Assembly: GCF_020564355.1 (NCBI RefSeq)
Contig: NZ_JAJCRR010000005.1
Span: forward strand, 1-64,000
Direction: 5' to 3'
Length of the DNA stretch: 64,000 nt
Origin: Lachnospira pectinoschiza
GTDB lineage: Bacteria; Bacillota; Clostridia; Lachnospirales; Lachnospiraceae
The notes beneath the pieces were generated by a model, which searched no databases, had not been told where the DNA came from, and saw only the letters and a program-made list of their open reading frames with translations. The number at the start of each line of letters is the position of its first letter. The stretch's first letter is position 1. The position numbers and the translations under genes are program-made. Below are positions 1 to 6,585 of the stretch, piece by piece.

Positions 1-57
1 GGTGGAAGCGTGGTGACATGTGGAGCTGATTCATACTAATAGGTCGAGGGCTTAACC
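1..57 (+). rRNA. 23S rRNA, 3' end only
   Basis: The first bases carry the conserved 23S rRNA 3' terminus (GGAGCTGA, TACTAATAGGTCGAGGG, then CTTAACC). The rest of the gene lies outside the window. The end is placed after CTTAACC by comparison with known 23S ends, so it could be off by a few bases. No 5S rRNA follows in the next 140 bases; the downstream sequence runs directly to a tRNA cluster. Confidence 0.93.
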
Positions 58-198
58 GAAGAAGGTTAGGTTTGCAAAAAGAAACGGATAGAACGAGAGT
101 TATCCAGAGGATAATCGGATGAAAAAGGTATTGCAAAAGCAGTTCCTGTATGATATATTTAATGTGCAGTTTTGAAAGAACAGTTTATTCTTTCATAT
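58..198 (+). other. 23S-tRNA spacer without 5S rRNA
   Basis: This spacer has none of the conserved 5S rRNA sequence blocks. It contains a small hairpin near its end (GAAAGAA paired with TTCTTTC, about 173-195) that may serve in processing of the rRNA-tRNA transcript. No gene is seen. Confidence 0.6.
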
Positions 199-270
199 TC
201 CTCGATAGCTCAATGGTAGAGCACTCGGCTGTTAACCGAGTTGTTGTAGGTTCGAGCCCTACTCGGGGAG
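199..270 (+). tRNA. tRNA-Asn (GTT)
   Basis: A complete 72-base cloverleaf. The acceptor stem is 199-205 paired with 263-269 (one T-G wobble) and the discriminator is G270. The anticodon stem 224-228/236-240 encloses anticodon GTT at 231-233, and the T-loop reads TTCGAGC. The CCA end is not encoded. It is probably co-transcribed with the rRNA operon. Confidence 0.97.
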
Positions 271-320
271 TTTATTTTATAAATGAGTAGGACTACTTGT
301 CCATTCTCCCTATGAAATAA

Positions 321-392
321 GGCTCCATGGTCAAGCGGTTAAGACACCGCCCTTTCACGGCGGTAACAGGGGTTCAAATCCCCTTGGAGTCA
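321..392 (+). tRNA. tRNA-Glu (TTC)
   Basis: A complete cloverleaf with acceptor stem 321-327/385-391 and discriminator A392. The anticodon stem 347-351/359-363 presents TTC at 354-356, and the T-loop reads TTCAAAT. CCA is not encoded. It is the second gene of the tRNA cluster behind the 23S. Confidence 0.97.
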
Positions 393-425
393 TTTTTTAC
401 TAATGAATTGCATAGTATAGACTAT

Positions 426-496
426 GGCGACATAGCCAAGTGGTAAGGCGTGGGACTGCAACTCCCTGATCATCAGTTCGAGTCTGATTGTCGCCT
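426..496 (+). tRNA. tRNA-Cys (GCA)
   Basis: A 71-base cloverleaf with acceptor stem 426-432/489-495. The discriminator is T496, the U73 expected of tRNA-Cys. Anticodon GCA is at 458-460. The outermost pair of the anticodon stem is a T-T mismatch (451/467). It is the last gene of the cluster and a terminator follows directly. Confidence 0.95.
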
Positions 497-504
497 CTCT
501 AAGG

Positions 505-535
505 ATCTCATAAGTTTCGGCTTATGAGATTTTTT
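505..535 (+). terminator. Rho-independent terminator of the rRNA/tRNA operon
   Basis: A perfect 10-bp stem (505-514 with 521-530), a TTTCGG loop and a run of six T from 530. It lies 8 bases after tRNA-Cys. Confidence 0.93.
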
Positions 536-555
536 GCATTTATGGAGAATATCTG

Positions 556-584
556 TTTTCATAAAAATGTATTTATGCTATAAT
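556..584 (+). promoter_or_regulatory. sigma-A type promoter for the lipoprotein gene
   Basis: The -10 box is TATAAT at 579-584 and the -35-like TTTTCA is at 556-561, with a 17-base spacer. Transcription should start near 591. That leaves about 130 bases of leader before the ATG at 721, and the leader can fold (see 601-691). Confidence 0.75.
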
Positions 585-600
585 ATGCATAAACAATGAG

Positions 601-691
601 CCGTGCCGTACGGAAGGATAGAAAAGAACTGTGCTTGCACAAAGTTCTTTTCTGGACTTTCGGATGATAGGGCGAACGCCCTCATGCACGG
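601..691 (+). promoter_or_regulatory. structured 5' leader of unknown class
   Basis: A closing helix CCGTGC (601-606) / GCACGG (686-691) encloses two hairpins. Arm 1 is a 10-bp perfect stem 620-629/644-653 with a second small stem inside. Arm 2 pairs 664-667/682-685 and 670-673/678-681. It lies between a promoter at 579 and the start codon at 721. I do not recognise a known riboswitch consensus. It also contains several GGA triplets (612-618, 654-656, 662-664, 690-692), the core of CsrA sites, but that link is only a thought. Confidence 0.45.
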
Positions 692-720
692 ATTAAGACA
701 GGCAAAGCAGGGTAAAAGAT

Positions 721-1518
721 ATGAGAAAAAAATTCATAATAAAGATGGCTTCTATTGGGGCAGTGGTTCTGCTAGCCGCCGGAATGGCTGCGTGCGGAAA
801 AAAGACGGAAGCAGTAATTACAACAGATGGTGAAGAATTTTCCGAACCGGAAAAGGAATATCCTACCGTGGCACAAAGCCGTGCCAAAAAGTTTTCATAT
901 AATGATTTAACAGTAGGAAAACTCGAGTATCTGATGACAGAAGATGAAGTGATAAAGATTTTAGGCGAGCCGGTCACATCGTATAATGCGAATGAAAAAA
1001 GCACGGCAGCCCAGACGGAGGTCGTCAAAGAAAAAATTTATTCGTATAACGAGCTGACACTTATTTTTTCGGAAATTAAGGGGAAATATGTTTTGACGGC
1101 GGCAGCTTCGGTCGGGGAAAACGATACTTTTTCAAGAGGTCTTAAAGTCGGAGATTCCGTAGATAAAATTTATGATGGATATTACAGGGATGCCGACTAT
1201 ATGAATCATACCTACTATTCTGACGATAAGACTGCGGTTATGGGCAAGATGCTTTATGGCAGCTTTACTATGGATGCATTGGAAAATGTCAAGACAAAAG
1301 ACAAGGTAGAATATGGCGTGATTAATTATAATGGGGCTTCATCACTTGAAACAGCTGAAACGTATATTGTAGAGTTTACGTATTTTGAACCGCCGTATCA
1401 GAGTGGTATTGCAGCAGTGACGGATGATTTTGCCCAGATTGCATTTGATATTGATGATAAGGGTATCATTACGGCAATCCGGTGGTATTATTATCCGGAA
1501 GAAGAATCCGCAGAATAA
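721..1518 (+). CDS. putative lipoprotein, unknown function
   Basis: A 265-residue secreted protein. The N-terminus has a basic start, a hydrophobic stretch (about residues 9-22) and a Cys at about 25 in the context GMAAC, a slightly relaxed lipobox, so the mature protein is probably a membrane-anchored lipoprotein. Two related segments (about 60-150 and 150-255) each contain a pattern like TVGKLEYLMTEDEVIKILG or GLKVGDSVDKI. This resembles the tandem BamE/BLIP-like folds of small lipoproteins, although I cannot assign a family with certainty. It has its own promoter and a structured leader. The gene stands alone: the next gene has its own ribosome binding site 70 bases on. Function unknown. 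Confidence 0.8.
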   Translation: MRKKFIIKMASIGAVVLLAAGMAACGKKTEAVITTDGEEFSEPEKEYPTVAQSRAKKFSYNDLTVGKLEYLMTEDEVIKILGEPVTSYNANEKSTAAQTEVVKEKIYSYNELTLIFSEIKGKYVLTAAASVGENDTFSRGLKVGDSVDKIYDGYYRDADYMNHTYYSDDKTAVMGKMLYGSFTMDALENVKTKDKVEYGVINYNGASSLETAETYIVEFTYFEPPYQSGIAAVTDDFAQIAFDIDDKGIITAIRWYYYPEEESAE

Positions 1519-1596
1519 AGCTTATTAAAGGGCAGAAAGCAGCGCTTTTAATAAATAAATGAAGAAAATAATATACGATAAAGGAGTATGAACAAA

Positions 1597-2523
1597 ATGA
1601 AATCAACAACATTAGTCATCATGGCAGCAGGAATGGGAAGCAGATTCGGGGGCGGAATCAAGCAGCTTGAAGCAATGGGTCCAAACGGCGAAATTATCAT
1701 GGACTATTCCATTTATGATGCTATTGAAGCAGGATTTAATAAAGTAGTTTTTGTAACAAGAAAAGATTTACTTGCAACATTTAAGGAAGTTATCGGTGAC
1801 AGAATTGCAAAGGTCATTCCTGTAGAATATGCATTTCAGGAACTCTCAGATGTACCGGAAGGATTTTCTGTACCGGAAGGCAGAACAAAGCCATGGGGAA
1901 CAGGTCAGGCGGTTCTTGCATGTAAGGGTATTGTCAATGAGCCGTTCCTTGTAATTAATGCAGATGATTATTACGGAAAAGAAGCATTTAAGCTGATTCA
2001 TGATTTCCTTGTATCAGACCATGCTGAAAAGGCAGAAAAACAGTATGACTTCTGTATGGCAGGATTTATCCTTGGCAATACATTAAGTGATAATGGTGCC
2101 GTTACAAGAGGAATCTGCGTTGTTGATGAAAATGAACATTTAATCGGTGTCAATGAAACAGGTGGCATTGTAAAGACTGCAACAGGTGCAGCATGCGATG
2201 ACAAGGACGGCAACCAGACAGCATGTGACCCGGCAAGCCATGTATCCATGAATATGTGGGGTTTTACACCGGATTTCTTAGACGAACTTGAAAGCGGTTT
2301 CCGCACATTCTTATCAGAGCAAAAGGAAGGCGATATTAAGAGCGAATATCTGCTTCCTACGATTGTAGACCAGTTAATTAAGTCCGGCAGAGCCAATGTA
2401 TCTGTTCTTGAAACAACAGATAAGTGGTTTGGTGTTACATATAAGGAAGATAAACCGGTTGTAGTAGAGTCTATTAAGAAACTGATTGCAGAAGGAAAGT
2501 ATCCTGAAAAACTGTACAAATAA
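1597..2523 (+). CDS. nucleotidyltransferase family protein (NTP_transferase)
   Basis: A sugar-phosphate nucleotidyltransferase-like protein of about 308 residues. The N-terminus has the Rossmann-type nucleotide binding signature AAGMGSRFGGG followed by K-Q, and VINADDYYG supplies the second acidic metal-binding motif of the family. The likely reaction is NTP plus sugar-1-phosphate to NDP-sugar and pyrophosphate; the sugar cannot be read from sequence. An ATG at 1588 touches the AAGGAG ribosome binding site (1581-1586) with one base of spacing, so I prefer the ATG at 1597, ten bases after it. It is followed 16 bases later by a Wzz-like gene, which suggests a surface polysaccharide context. Confidence 0.85.
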   Translation: MKSTTLVIMAAGMGSRFGGGIKQLEAMGPNGEIIMDYSIYDAIEAGFNKVVFVTRKDLLATFKEVIGDRIAKVIPVEYAFQELSDVPEGFSVPEGRTKPWGTGQAVLACKGIVNEPFLVINADDYYGKEAFKLIHDFLVSDHAEKAEKQYDFCMAGFILGNTLSDNGAVTRGICVVDENEHLIGVNETGGIVKTATGAACDDKDGNQTACDPASHVSMNMWGFTPDFLDELESGFRTFLSEQKEGDIKSEYLLPTIVDQLIKSGRANVSVLETTDKWFGVTYKEDKPVVVESIKKLIAEGKYPEKLYK

Positions 2524-2539
2524 TAAGGAGTAAGGGCAA

Positions 2540-3799
2540 ATGAAAAAGTTTGCAAGATGTGTTCTCATATTAATATTTGTCATCATTGTCAGCGGTGCCT
2601 GCGGTTATTTTTACGAAGACAAGACATTGACAACGATGTATACCTCAACAACACAGCTTTATGTAGTACCGGGAGAGGAAAATGAAGCAACTGTCAGAGC
2701 AGTAAATGGCGGACTCAAAGATGATTTTATCATTGTCTTTAAGAGCAATGTTGTTATTCAGGAAGCGCAAAGAATTGCAGGAACATCAGAAGATATTGCA
2801 TCATATCTTACGGTGTCTTCACCGGCAAACAGTAATATCGTTGAGATTACCTGTACCAATCCGGACCAGAATACGGCAAAACAGTATGTGGATGCGGTTG
2901 CAAAGACTGCATTAAAGACAACCAGCATTATTCCGGTAAAGTCCATTCAGATTTTATCAGAAGGAACCTCTACGAATACACCGGTGAAGCCGGATTTATA
3001 CCGTAATACGCTGATGATTGCAGGCGCGTGCGGAGCAGTCTGTGCAGTGCTTGAAATCATTATTGTCCTGATACTGTGTGCATTTAAAAAGCCGGAAGAC
3101 CATTCAGATGATGAATTTGAATATGAAAAATATTACGGCAAATATGCAGCCTTGCGCGCACCGCAGCCACAGCAGTTTATTGATGATAAAAAGCATGAGG
3201 AAGAAAAGCGGGAAGATGACAATGTAAAACAAAGCCATGAGCCGCAGCCACAGAAAAAACATTCTGAACCGCAGGAAATGAAAGACATTTTAGAAGATTT
3301 TGACGAAGATTATGCGGAAGAAGATGAAGATGTGTTTGCCGATGACGCTTTAGAAGACGAAGATGAAACGGAAGAAGCGAAGGCATTACAGGAAGCGGCA
3401 ATTACGCAGGAAGAAGCCGGACAGGAACAGGATTCACAGATGAAAGTTTCACAGCAGGAAGAAAAACAGGAAGCGGCAGAAACGTCAGAGGACACTCATC
3501 CGGATACAGAGGAAGATGTATTTGCAGATGCCACATCTGATGATGATGAAACTGATGATGAATTTGACGGTGATATCTTGGAAGGCGATGTCGTAGAAGA
3601 TAATGACTCAGACGATGATGTTATACAGGAAGACGTTGTAGAAGAAGATATCGTGGAAGATGTTTCAGACGAAGCTGCTGCAGCAGAAACCGGAACGGAT
3701 AAAGCGAAGGTGGCGGAAGTACCGGAAGAAACCGCAATTGATATATACCGCGTGGGACAGCAGTCCAGCAGCCGGGTAATTGCAAGAATTCAAAAGTAA
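2540..3799 (+). CDS. Wzz/CapA-like membrane protein with long acidic tail
   Basis: A 419-residue membrane protein. Residues 1-180 match the polysaccharide co-polymerase layout: a transmembrane helix at about 6-24, an extracytoplasmic domain with the Wzz-like segment around TSTTQLYVVPG, and a second helix at about 157-178. Known members set the chain length of surface polysaccharides and activate a partner tyrosine kinase (BY-kinase). Here the cytoplasmic part continues for about 240 residues. That tail is extremely rich in Asp and Glu and low in complexity, which is not usual for the family. The next gene encodes a BY-kinase-like protein with a degenerate P-loop. No glycosyltransferases or polymerase genes are nearby. 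Confidence 0.75.
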   Translation: MKKFARCVLILIFVIIVSGACGYFYEDKTLTTMYTSTTQLYVVPGEENEATVRAVNGGLKDDFIIVFKSNVVIQEAQRIAGTSEDIASYLTVSSPANSNIVEITCTNPDQNTAKQYVDAVAKTALKTTSIIPVKSIQILSEGTSTNTPVKPDLYRNTLMIAGACGAVCAVLEIIIVLILCAFKKPEDHSDDEFEYEKYYGKYAALRAPQPQQFIDDKKHEEEKREDDNVKQSHEPQPQKKHSEPQEMKDILEDFDEDYAEEDEDVFADDALEDEDETEEAKALQEAAITQEEAGQEQDSQMKVSQQEEKQEAAETSEDTHPDTEEDVFADATSDDDETDDEFDGDILEGDVVEDNDSDDDVIQEDVVEEDIVEDVSDEAAAAETGTDKAKVAEVPEETAIDIYRVGQQSSSRVIARIQK

Positions 3800-3814
3800 A
3801 GGCAGGTTTTGTAA

Positions 3815-4393
3815 GTGTTTAGTGTTAATATTGATAAATTAATAAAAATGACACCGCTGGAAGCAGAAAGCTATGCAAAAGCTGCGGATTCACTGGAAAA
3901 TCTGCTTGCAGATAAAGGAAATATGCTGGCGGTTGTCGGCAGCGGCATGAGTTCTTTTAAACTTGCAGCGGCATTTATGGAAAAAGAAAAACGTGTATTA
4001 TTTGTCGATGCAGATTTTAGTCAGGAAGTTTTTTTGGGAAAATATAAGCTTGGCAAAAATTTAAAAGGCATTTTTGATTATACACAGGGTGAGGGTACTG
4101 CCAAAGATATCATCTGTGTAACAAACCGTGAAAAACTGGATGTTGTGTTTACGGGAAATGTTGAAAACCTGCGTTTTGACGGCACAGCTTTAAAGACGGT
4201 GCTTGAAGAATACGCAAAGGAGTATGATCTTGTAGTTGTGCAGTCTGATGAACAGGGCAGAACGGCCGGTGTATGCGATGCAGCCGTTCTGATACTGGAG
4301 GAGTCACAGTACAGTGAACTGACTGCCGAAACAAGAATAGCAGAACTTGACAAAAATGGATGTACAGTGTTAGGTGTGATTATTGATGAATGA
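3815..4393 (+). CDS. BY-kinase/ParA-like ATPase with degenerate Walker A
   Basis: A 192-residue protein with the fold order of the CpsD/Wze cytoplasmic tyrosine kinases. A beta strand LAVVGSGMSS stands at the P-loop position and LFVDADFS at the Walker A' position, followed by a VVVQSDEQG strand where Walker B is expected. The P-loop lacks the invariant GK[ST] (it reads GSGMSSFK), and no C-terminal tyrosine cluster is present. It may therefore be a non-catalytic partner of the Wzz-like protein encoded immediately upstream. The start is GTG at 3815, 15 bases after the previous stop. Its 3' end overlaps the sirtuin gene by 8 bases, so the two are translationally coupled. Confidence 0.7.
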   Translation: MFSVNIDKLIKMTPLEAESYAKAADSLENLLADKGNMLAVVGSGMSSFKLAAAFMEKEKRVLFVDADFSQEVFLGKYKLGKNLKGIFDYTQGEGTAKDIICVTNREKLDVVFTGNVENLRFDGTALKTVLEEYAKEYDLVVVQSDEQGRTAGVCDAAVLILEESQYSELTAETRIAELDKNGCTVLGVIIDE

Positions 4394-5105
4394 TAAAATG
4401 GAGCAGTTTGTAAAATGGGTGGAAGAATCGGATAATATTGTATTTTTTGGCGGCGCAGGCGTGTCCACAGAAAGCGGAATTCCGGATTTTCGGAGTGTGG
4501 ACGGTCTGTATCATCAGAAATATGACTATCCGCCGGAAACCATTTTAAGTCATTCTTTTTATATGAGGAAACCGGAAGAATTTTTCCGCTTCTATAAAAA
4601 CAAGATGCTTTTTCCAAAGGCAGAGCCTTCCACAACGCATAAAAAGCTGGCCAAACTGGAAGCAGACGGAAAGTTAAAAGGCATTGTGACCCAGAATATT
4701 GATGGTCTGCACCAGAAAGCGGGCAGCCGTCATGTCATTGAACTACACGGTTCGGTATTGCGCAATTACTGTGAGCGATGTCATCAGTTTTATGGACTGG
4801 ATGCCATTTTACAGAGTGAAGGAGTTCCGAAGTGCAGCTGCGGCGGAAGAATCAAACCGGATGTCGTATTATATGAAGAAGGACTTGATGAAGAAAACAT
4901 TGAAGAGGCAGTCCGTTTAATCCGGGAAGCCGACATACTTATTGTAGGCGGCACTTCGCTGGGGGTTTATCCGGCAGCCGGGTTGATTGATTATTACCGC
5001 GGACATAAGCTGGTACTTATCAATAAATCCGAAACACCGTATGATAACCGGGCAGACTTGCTGATTCATGATGCCTTAGGTGAGGTATTTTCAAAAATTG
5101 GATAA
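4386..5105 (+). CDS. cobB: Sir2-family NAD-dependent protein deacylase
   Basis: A sirtuin of about 239 residues that removes acyl groups from lysines at the cost of NAD. Visible motifs are GAGVSTESGIPDFRS (NAD binding), TQNIDGLHQ, the catalytic-histidine motif ELHGS and a zinc site of two Cys pairs (CERC and CSC). It ends in the usual GGTSLGVYPAA segment. The start is ATG 4386 inside the end of the preceding gene; TTG 4383 and ATG 4398 are alternatives. The overlap with the BY-kinase-like gene is unusual and may mean coordinated expression. Confidence 0.93.
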   Translation: MNDKMEQFVKWVEESDNIVFFGGAGVSTESGIPDFRSVDGLYHQKYDYPPETILSHSFYMRKPEEFFRFYKNKMLFPKAEPSTTHKKLAKLEADGKLKGIVTQNIDGLHQKAGSRHVIELHGSVLRNYCERCHQFYGLDAILQSEGVPKCSCGGRIKPDVVLYEEGLDEENIEEAVRLIREADILIVGGTSLGVYPAAGLIDYYRGHKLVLINKSETPYDNRADLLIHDALGEVFSKIG

Positions 5106-5117
5106 ACAGGAGTGCAT

Positions 5118-5297
5118 ATGGATTATCAGGTTGGAGATATTGTACAACTCAAAAAAAAACACCCCTGCGGAAGCAGTGAATGGGAAATTTTACGCGTAGG
5201 GGCAGATTTTAAGCTGAAATGCTGCGGCTGCGGTCATGAAATAATGGTCAGACGCTCGCTTGTAGAAAAGAATACAAAAAATTTAAAAAAGGCTTGA
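5118..5297 (+). CDS. DUF951 family protein
   Basis: A 59-residue protein with the family pattern VGDIVQLKKKHPCGSSEWE followed by RVGADFKLKCCGCGH. It has a Cys pair plus His that could bind zinc. Family members are short, ubiquitous in Firmicutes and of unknown function, often near rpsF. I place the start at ATG 5118, six bases after the CAGGAG ribosome binding site. A GTG at 5112 lies inside that site. Confidence 0.85.
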   Translation: MDYQVGDIVQLKKKHPCGSSEWEILRVGADFKLKCCGCGHEIMVRRSLVEKNTKNLKKA

Positions 5298-5322
5298 AAT
5301 CATTTTAGATATATGATAAAAT
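5294..5322 (+). promoter_or_regulatory. promoter of rpsF-ssb-rpsR
   Basis: TTGAAA at 5294-5299 and TAAAAT at 5317-5322 with a 17-base spacer. The -35 box overlaps the stop codon of the DUF951 gene. Confidence 0.75.
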
Positions 5323-5343
5323 CATATCTTGTGATATATATTC

Positions 5344-5374
5344 CTTGTTCCTCTCTAATAGAGGGACCAACAAG
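5344..5374 (+). promoter_or_regulatory. rpsF leader hairpin, candidate S6:S18 autoregulatory site
   Basis: A bulged hairpin: CTTGTT (5344-5349) pairs with AACAAG (5369-5374) and CCTCT (5350-5354) with AGAGG (5360-5364). A four-base bulge GACC (5365-5368) sits on the 3' side. Its location just upstream of rpsF, and the CC-containing bulge between two helices, resemble the S6:S18 leader motif bound by the ribosomal protein pair in many bacteria. The canonical CCG is CCA here, so the assignment is tentative. Confidence 0.5.
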
Positions 5375-5397
5375 ACCAGAAGGAGGTGCGACGTAGA

Positions 5398-5685
5398 ATG
5401 AATAAGTATGAATTAGCATTAGTTGTTAGCGCAAACGTCGATGAGGAAGTAAGAAATGCCACAGTTGAACAGGTGAAAGAATTAATCACTCGTTTCGGCG
5501 GTACAATTACTGACCCGGGTACATGCGAAAAGAAGAAGCTTGCATACGAAATCCAGAAGATGAGCGAAGGCTTCTACTGCTTCATTAAGTTTGATGCAGA
5601 TGCAGCTTGCCCTGCTGAAGTAGAAAGCAGAATTCGTATCATGGAAAATGTAATCAGATTCTTAATCGTAAAAGACGGAGAATAA
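5398..5685 (+). CDS. rpsF: 30S ribosomal protein S6
   Basis: A 95-residue S6 protein of the central domain of the small subunit, where it binds 16S rRNA with S18. It begins MNKYELALVVSANVDEE and contains the family's KKKLAYEIQKMSEGFYCF strand. The ATG at 5398 follows a strong AGGAGG (5381-5386). The in-frame GTG at 5386 is part of that site and is rejected. It is first gene of the classic rpsF-ssb-rpsR operon. Confidence 0.98.
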   Translation: MNKYELALVVSANVDEEVRNATVEQVKELITRFGGTITDPGTCEKKKLAYEIQKMSEGFYCFIKFDADAACPAEVESRIRIMENVIRFLIVKDGE

Positions 5686-5736
5686 TTGATTTTGATGTTT
5701 GGCTTACAACTCTTTGAATAGAAGAGGAGATTAAGT

Positions 5737-6195
5737 ATGAACAAAGTGATATTAATGGGTAGACTGACCAGAGAACCGGATGTTCGTTATTCACAGAACT
5801 CTGACGGCTCTATGGCAGTTGCAAGATATACATTAGCTGTAGACAGAAGACGTGCTAGAACCAATAGCGACGGCGCTGAGCAGACTGCTGATTTTATCAG
5901 CTGTGTTGCATTTGGCAGACAGGGTGAATTTGCTGAAAAGTATCTTCATCAGGGAACCAAGATTGCCATTACCGGCAGAATCCAGACAGGAAGCTATACG
6001 AATAAGGACGGACAGAGAGTTTACACGACTGATGTAGTTGTTGAAGAACAGGAATTTGCAGAGAGTAAATCTTCAGCAGCAGCAAATAGTGGTGCTGCCT
6101 ATACACCATCAAGACCGGAACCAAGTGCGGCAGCCGGAGATGGATTTATGAATATTCCTGATGGAGTGGAAGACGAAGGTTTACCTTTTAACTAA
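5737..6195 (+). CDS. ssb: single-stranded DNA-binding protein
   Basis: A 152-residue SSB. An OB-fold covers residues 1-105 (starting [18 protein letters not shown], with the typical [18 protein letters not shown]). A flexible Ala/Ser/Pro linker and an acidic tip ending DEGLPFN follow; the tip recruits repair and replication proteins. It lies between rpsF and rpsR. Confidence 0.98.
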   Translation: MNKVILMGRLTREPDVRYSQNSDGSMAVARYTLAVDRRRARTNSDGAEQTADFISCVAFGRQGEFAEKYLHQGTKIAITGRIQTGSYTNKDGQRVYTTDVVVEEQEFAESKSSAAANSGAAYTPSRPEPSAAAGDGFMNIPDGVEDEGLPFN

Positions 6196-6212
6196 AACAG
6201 GAGGTAAATGAA

Positions 6213-6476
6213 ATGCCAGAAAAGAAGTCTGAAAGACCAGAAGGTCAGATGAGAAGAAGACCAATGCGCAGAAGAAAGAAAGTATGTGCATTTTGTGCAG
6301 ATGCCAACAAGGCTCTGGATTATAAAGATGTTGCTTTATTAAAGAAGTATGTTTCTGAAAGAGGAAAAATCCTTCCAAGAAGAATCACAGGAAACTGTGC
6401 AAAGCATCAGAGAGCTCTTACAGTAGCTGTTAAGAGAGCAAGACACGTAGCATTAATGCCATACAGCATTGATTAA
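6213..6476 (+). CDS. rpsR: 30S ribosomal protein S18
   Basis: An 87-residue S18. It contains [18 protein letters not shown] and [10 protein letters not shown]: the CxxC pair plus the later Cys and His make this the zinc-binding (C+) form of S18. The N-terminus is very rich in Arg/Lys. It is last gene of the operon, closed by a strong terminator. Confidence 0.98.
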   Translation: MPEKKSERPEGQMRRRPMRRRKKVCAFCADANKALDYKDVALLKKYVSERGKILPRRITGNCAKHQRALTVAVKRARHVALMPYSID

Positions 6477-6487
6477 TTAGTGGATTG

Positions 6488-6523
6488 AAAAGCCATGATA
6501 TCGAAAGGTATCATGGCTTTTTT
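6488..6523 (+). terminator. terminator after rpsR
   Basis: Stem 6489-6500 with 6509-6520 (AAAGCCATGATA / TATCATGGCTTT), an 8-base loop and a T run to 6523. Confidence 0.92.
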
Positions 6524-6524
6524 G

Positions 6525-6553
6525 TTTACTTTAAATACGAGAAATGATATAAT
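6525..6553 (+). promoter_or_regulatory. promoter of gdpP-rplI-dnaB
   Basis: TTTACT (6525-6530), a 17-base spacer and TATAAT (6548-6553), starting immediately after the rpsR terminator. Confidence 0.75.
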
Positions 6554-6585
6554 AGTATCACTTTAGGGTTATTGGAGAAGTTGCG

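Noticed and set aside
603..833. Open frame of 76 codons overlapping the lipoprotein start
   Set aside because: It begins with GTG inside the structured leader, has no ribosome site and runs out of frame through the lipoprotein gene.
3177..3495. Minus-strand open frames opposite the acidic tail
   Set aside because: They are antisense shadows of the repetitive Asp/Glu codons and have no start signals.
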